A stretch of 64,000 nt of DNA from Tardiphaga sp. Lineage in GTDB: Bacteria > Pseudomonadota > Alphaproteobacteria > Rhizobiales > Xanthobacteraceae. The stretch covers positions 1 to 64,000 of the forward strand of contig JASBVG010000042.1 of assembly GCA_030147505.1 (NCBI GenBank), written 5' to 3'. Made by a program: the position numbers and the translations under genes. The notes under the pieces were generated by a model. It was given only the letters and a program-made list of their open reading frames with translations, did not search any database and was not told where the DNA came from. This document shows positions 63,361 through 64,000 of the stretch, in pieces (position 1 is the stretch's first letter; the number at the start of each line of letters is the position of its first letter).

Positions 63361-64000
63361 GGATGGCCTCGTAGAAATCCTCGCCGCGATCATGATCGAG
63401 CTTTTCGTGATATTCCGGCTCGCTCATGCCGCGCCGCCAATAGCCGATGGCGAGAAACTCGCTGCGTCCGAGACCGCGTTCATGGCGGACATAATTGCGC
63501 AACGATCGCACGGCCGTGGATTCCGCAGCGAACCACGCATAGACCTTCTTGCCCTCCGGCCAAGGGGCGGCGCGCACGCTGCGTTCGAGATCGTCGCCCT
63601 CTTCCGTGTGCAGCCAGTGCAGTTTCATGCCCGGCGGAATCGACAACTGCTGCCGCTCGGCGGCATTCGGCACCGCGATGAAAACGCTGCCGCGCGCGTC
63701 CGGCGCGAGCTGGCACAGAATGCGCGTGATCGCCGGCAATGCGGTGTGGTCACCCGCGATCAGGTACCAGTCCGCGGGCCGCACCTCCGGACCCATCGGA
63801 CCGCCGACCCCGATCTTGTCGCCGGGGCGTGCATGTTCGGCCCATGTCGATGCGGCGCCCTCGCCATGCATCACGAAGTCGACATCGAGCTCGCCGCGGT
63901 CGCGATCGAGACGGCGCAGCGAGTAGGTGCGCGTGATCGGCATCGACCGACCGGGCGGCAGCAAGGGCTTGCCGTTGTCGCCTTTCAGCGGCCAGACCGG
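63326..64000 (-). CDS. Siderophore-interacting protein (ferric reductase, FAD), N-terminus outside window
   Basis: A partial gene; the frame continues past the right edge, with PVWPLKGDNGKPLLPPGR upstream of the first internal Met. It resembles SIP/ViuB proteins: RTYSLRRLDRDRGELDVDFVMHG (the FAD-binding RxYSL-like part), GDKIGVGGPMGP, YLIAGDHTALPAITRIL, and the C-terminal AAESTAVRSLRNYVRHERGL and GYWRRG. These reduce ferric siderophores in the cytoplasm with NAD(P)H. It heads the visible siderophore operon. Confidence 0.92.
   Translation of the reverse strand, partial: PVWPLKGDNGKPLLPPGRSMPITRTYSLRRLDRDRGELDVDFVMHGEGAASTWAEHARPGDKIGVGGPMGPEVRPADWYLIAGDHTALPAITRILCQLAPDARGSVFIAVPNAAERQQLSIPPGMKLHWLHTEEGDDLERSVRAAPWPEGKKVYAWFAAESTAVRSLRNYVRHERGLGRSEFLAIGYWRRGMSEPEYHEKLDHDRGEDFYEAIRDELQHAHEHH

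Overview
The window is high-GC alphaproteobacterial chromosome. The gene families, the GTG and TTG starts and the dispersed palindromic repeats suggest the Bradyrhizobium / Rhodopseudomonas / Afipia / Tardiphaga group (Nitrobacteraceae). This placement is inferred from gene content and repeat style; no database comparison was made. No phage, transposase or CRISPR array is visible.

Positions 1-14,976 are mainly housekeeping: a tRNA-Leu(GAG) cut by the window edge, fliN, lipB, a coupled pccA / oxaloacetate decarboxylase / acylphosphatase operon, a secreted phosphodiesterase-type hydrolase, a 1-Cys peroxiredoxin, a photolyase, a lysine-rich histone-H1-like protein, glutathione-dependent formaldehyde dehydrogenase, and a bile-acid/sodium-symporter-like transporter divergent from a LysR regulator. 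Positions 14,980-23,855 hold two minus-strand CoA-thioester gene sets (CaiB transferase, acyl-CoA dehydrogenase, thiolase-fold protein and Zn-ribbon OB-fold protein; AMP-dependent ligase and thiolase). They are separated by a large plus-strand DUF2272-type protein. The first thiolase-fold protein lacks the nucleophilic cysteine and is paired with a DUF35 protein, which suggests a retro-aldolase complex.

Positions 23,905-35,325 look like one sugar-acid utilisation locus. On the minus strand are an ABC importer (ATPase, binding protein, two permeases), a RidA protein, a DenD-like dehydrogenase, KDG kinase and KDPG aldolase. Divergently on the plus strand are an IlvD/Edd dehydratase and two short-chain dehydrogenases. 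Together they could oxidise and dehydrate a sugar acid to KDG, then make pyruvate and glyceraldehyde-3-phosphate. Positions 35,332-45,604 hold a first ExbB-ExbD-TonB set, a two-gene RND efflux pump, a chemoreceptor and a SnoaL-like protein.

Positions 46,139-64,000 are an iron and haem acquisition island. On the minus strand lie haem oxygenase, a small membrane protein and a second ExbB-ExbD-TonB set. Divergently come an ECF sigma factor, a FecR anti-sigma factor, a transducer-type TonB-dependent haem receptor, two tandem HasA-like haemophores that carry RTX-type C-terminal regions, and a type I secretion ATPase with its adaptor. This has the logic of a Has haemophore system (hasI-S-R-A-D-E plus a private TonB). 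The hybrid HasA/RTX architecture, the tandem duplication and the absence of visible histidine ligands are the most unusual content of the window. A ferric-siderophore operon follows on the minus strand (siderophore-interacting reductase, esterase, binding protein, permease, ATPase), cut by the right edge. Irr-type iron-control-element-like palindromes occur at the first exbB, before the receptor and before the sigma factor.
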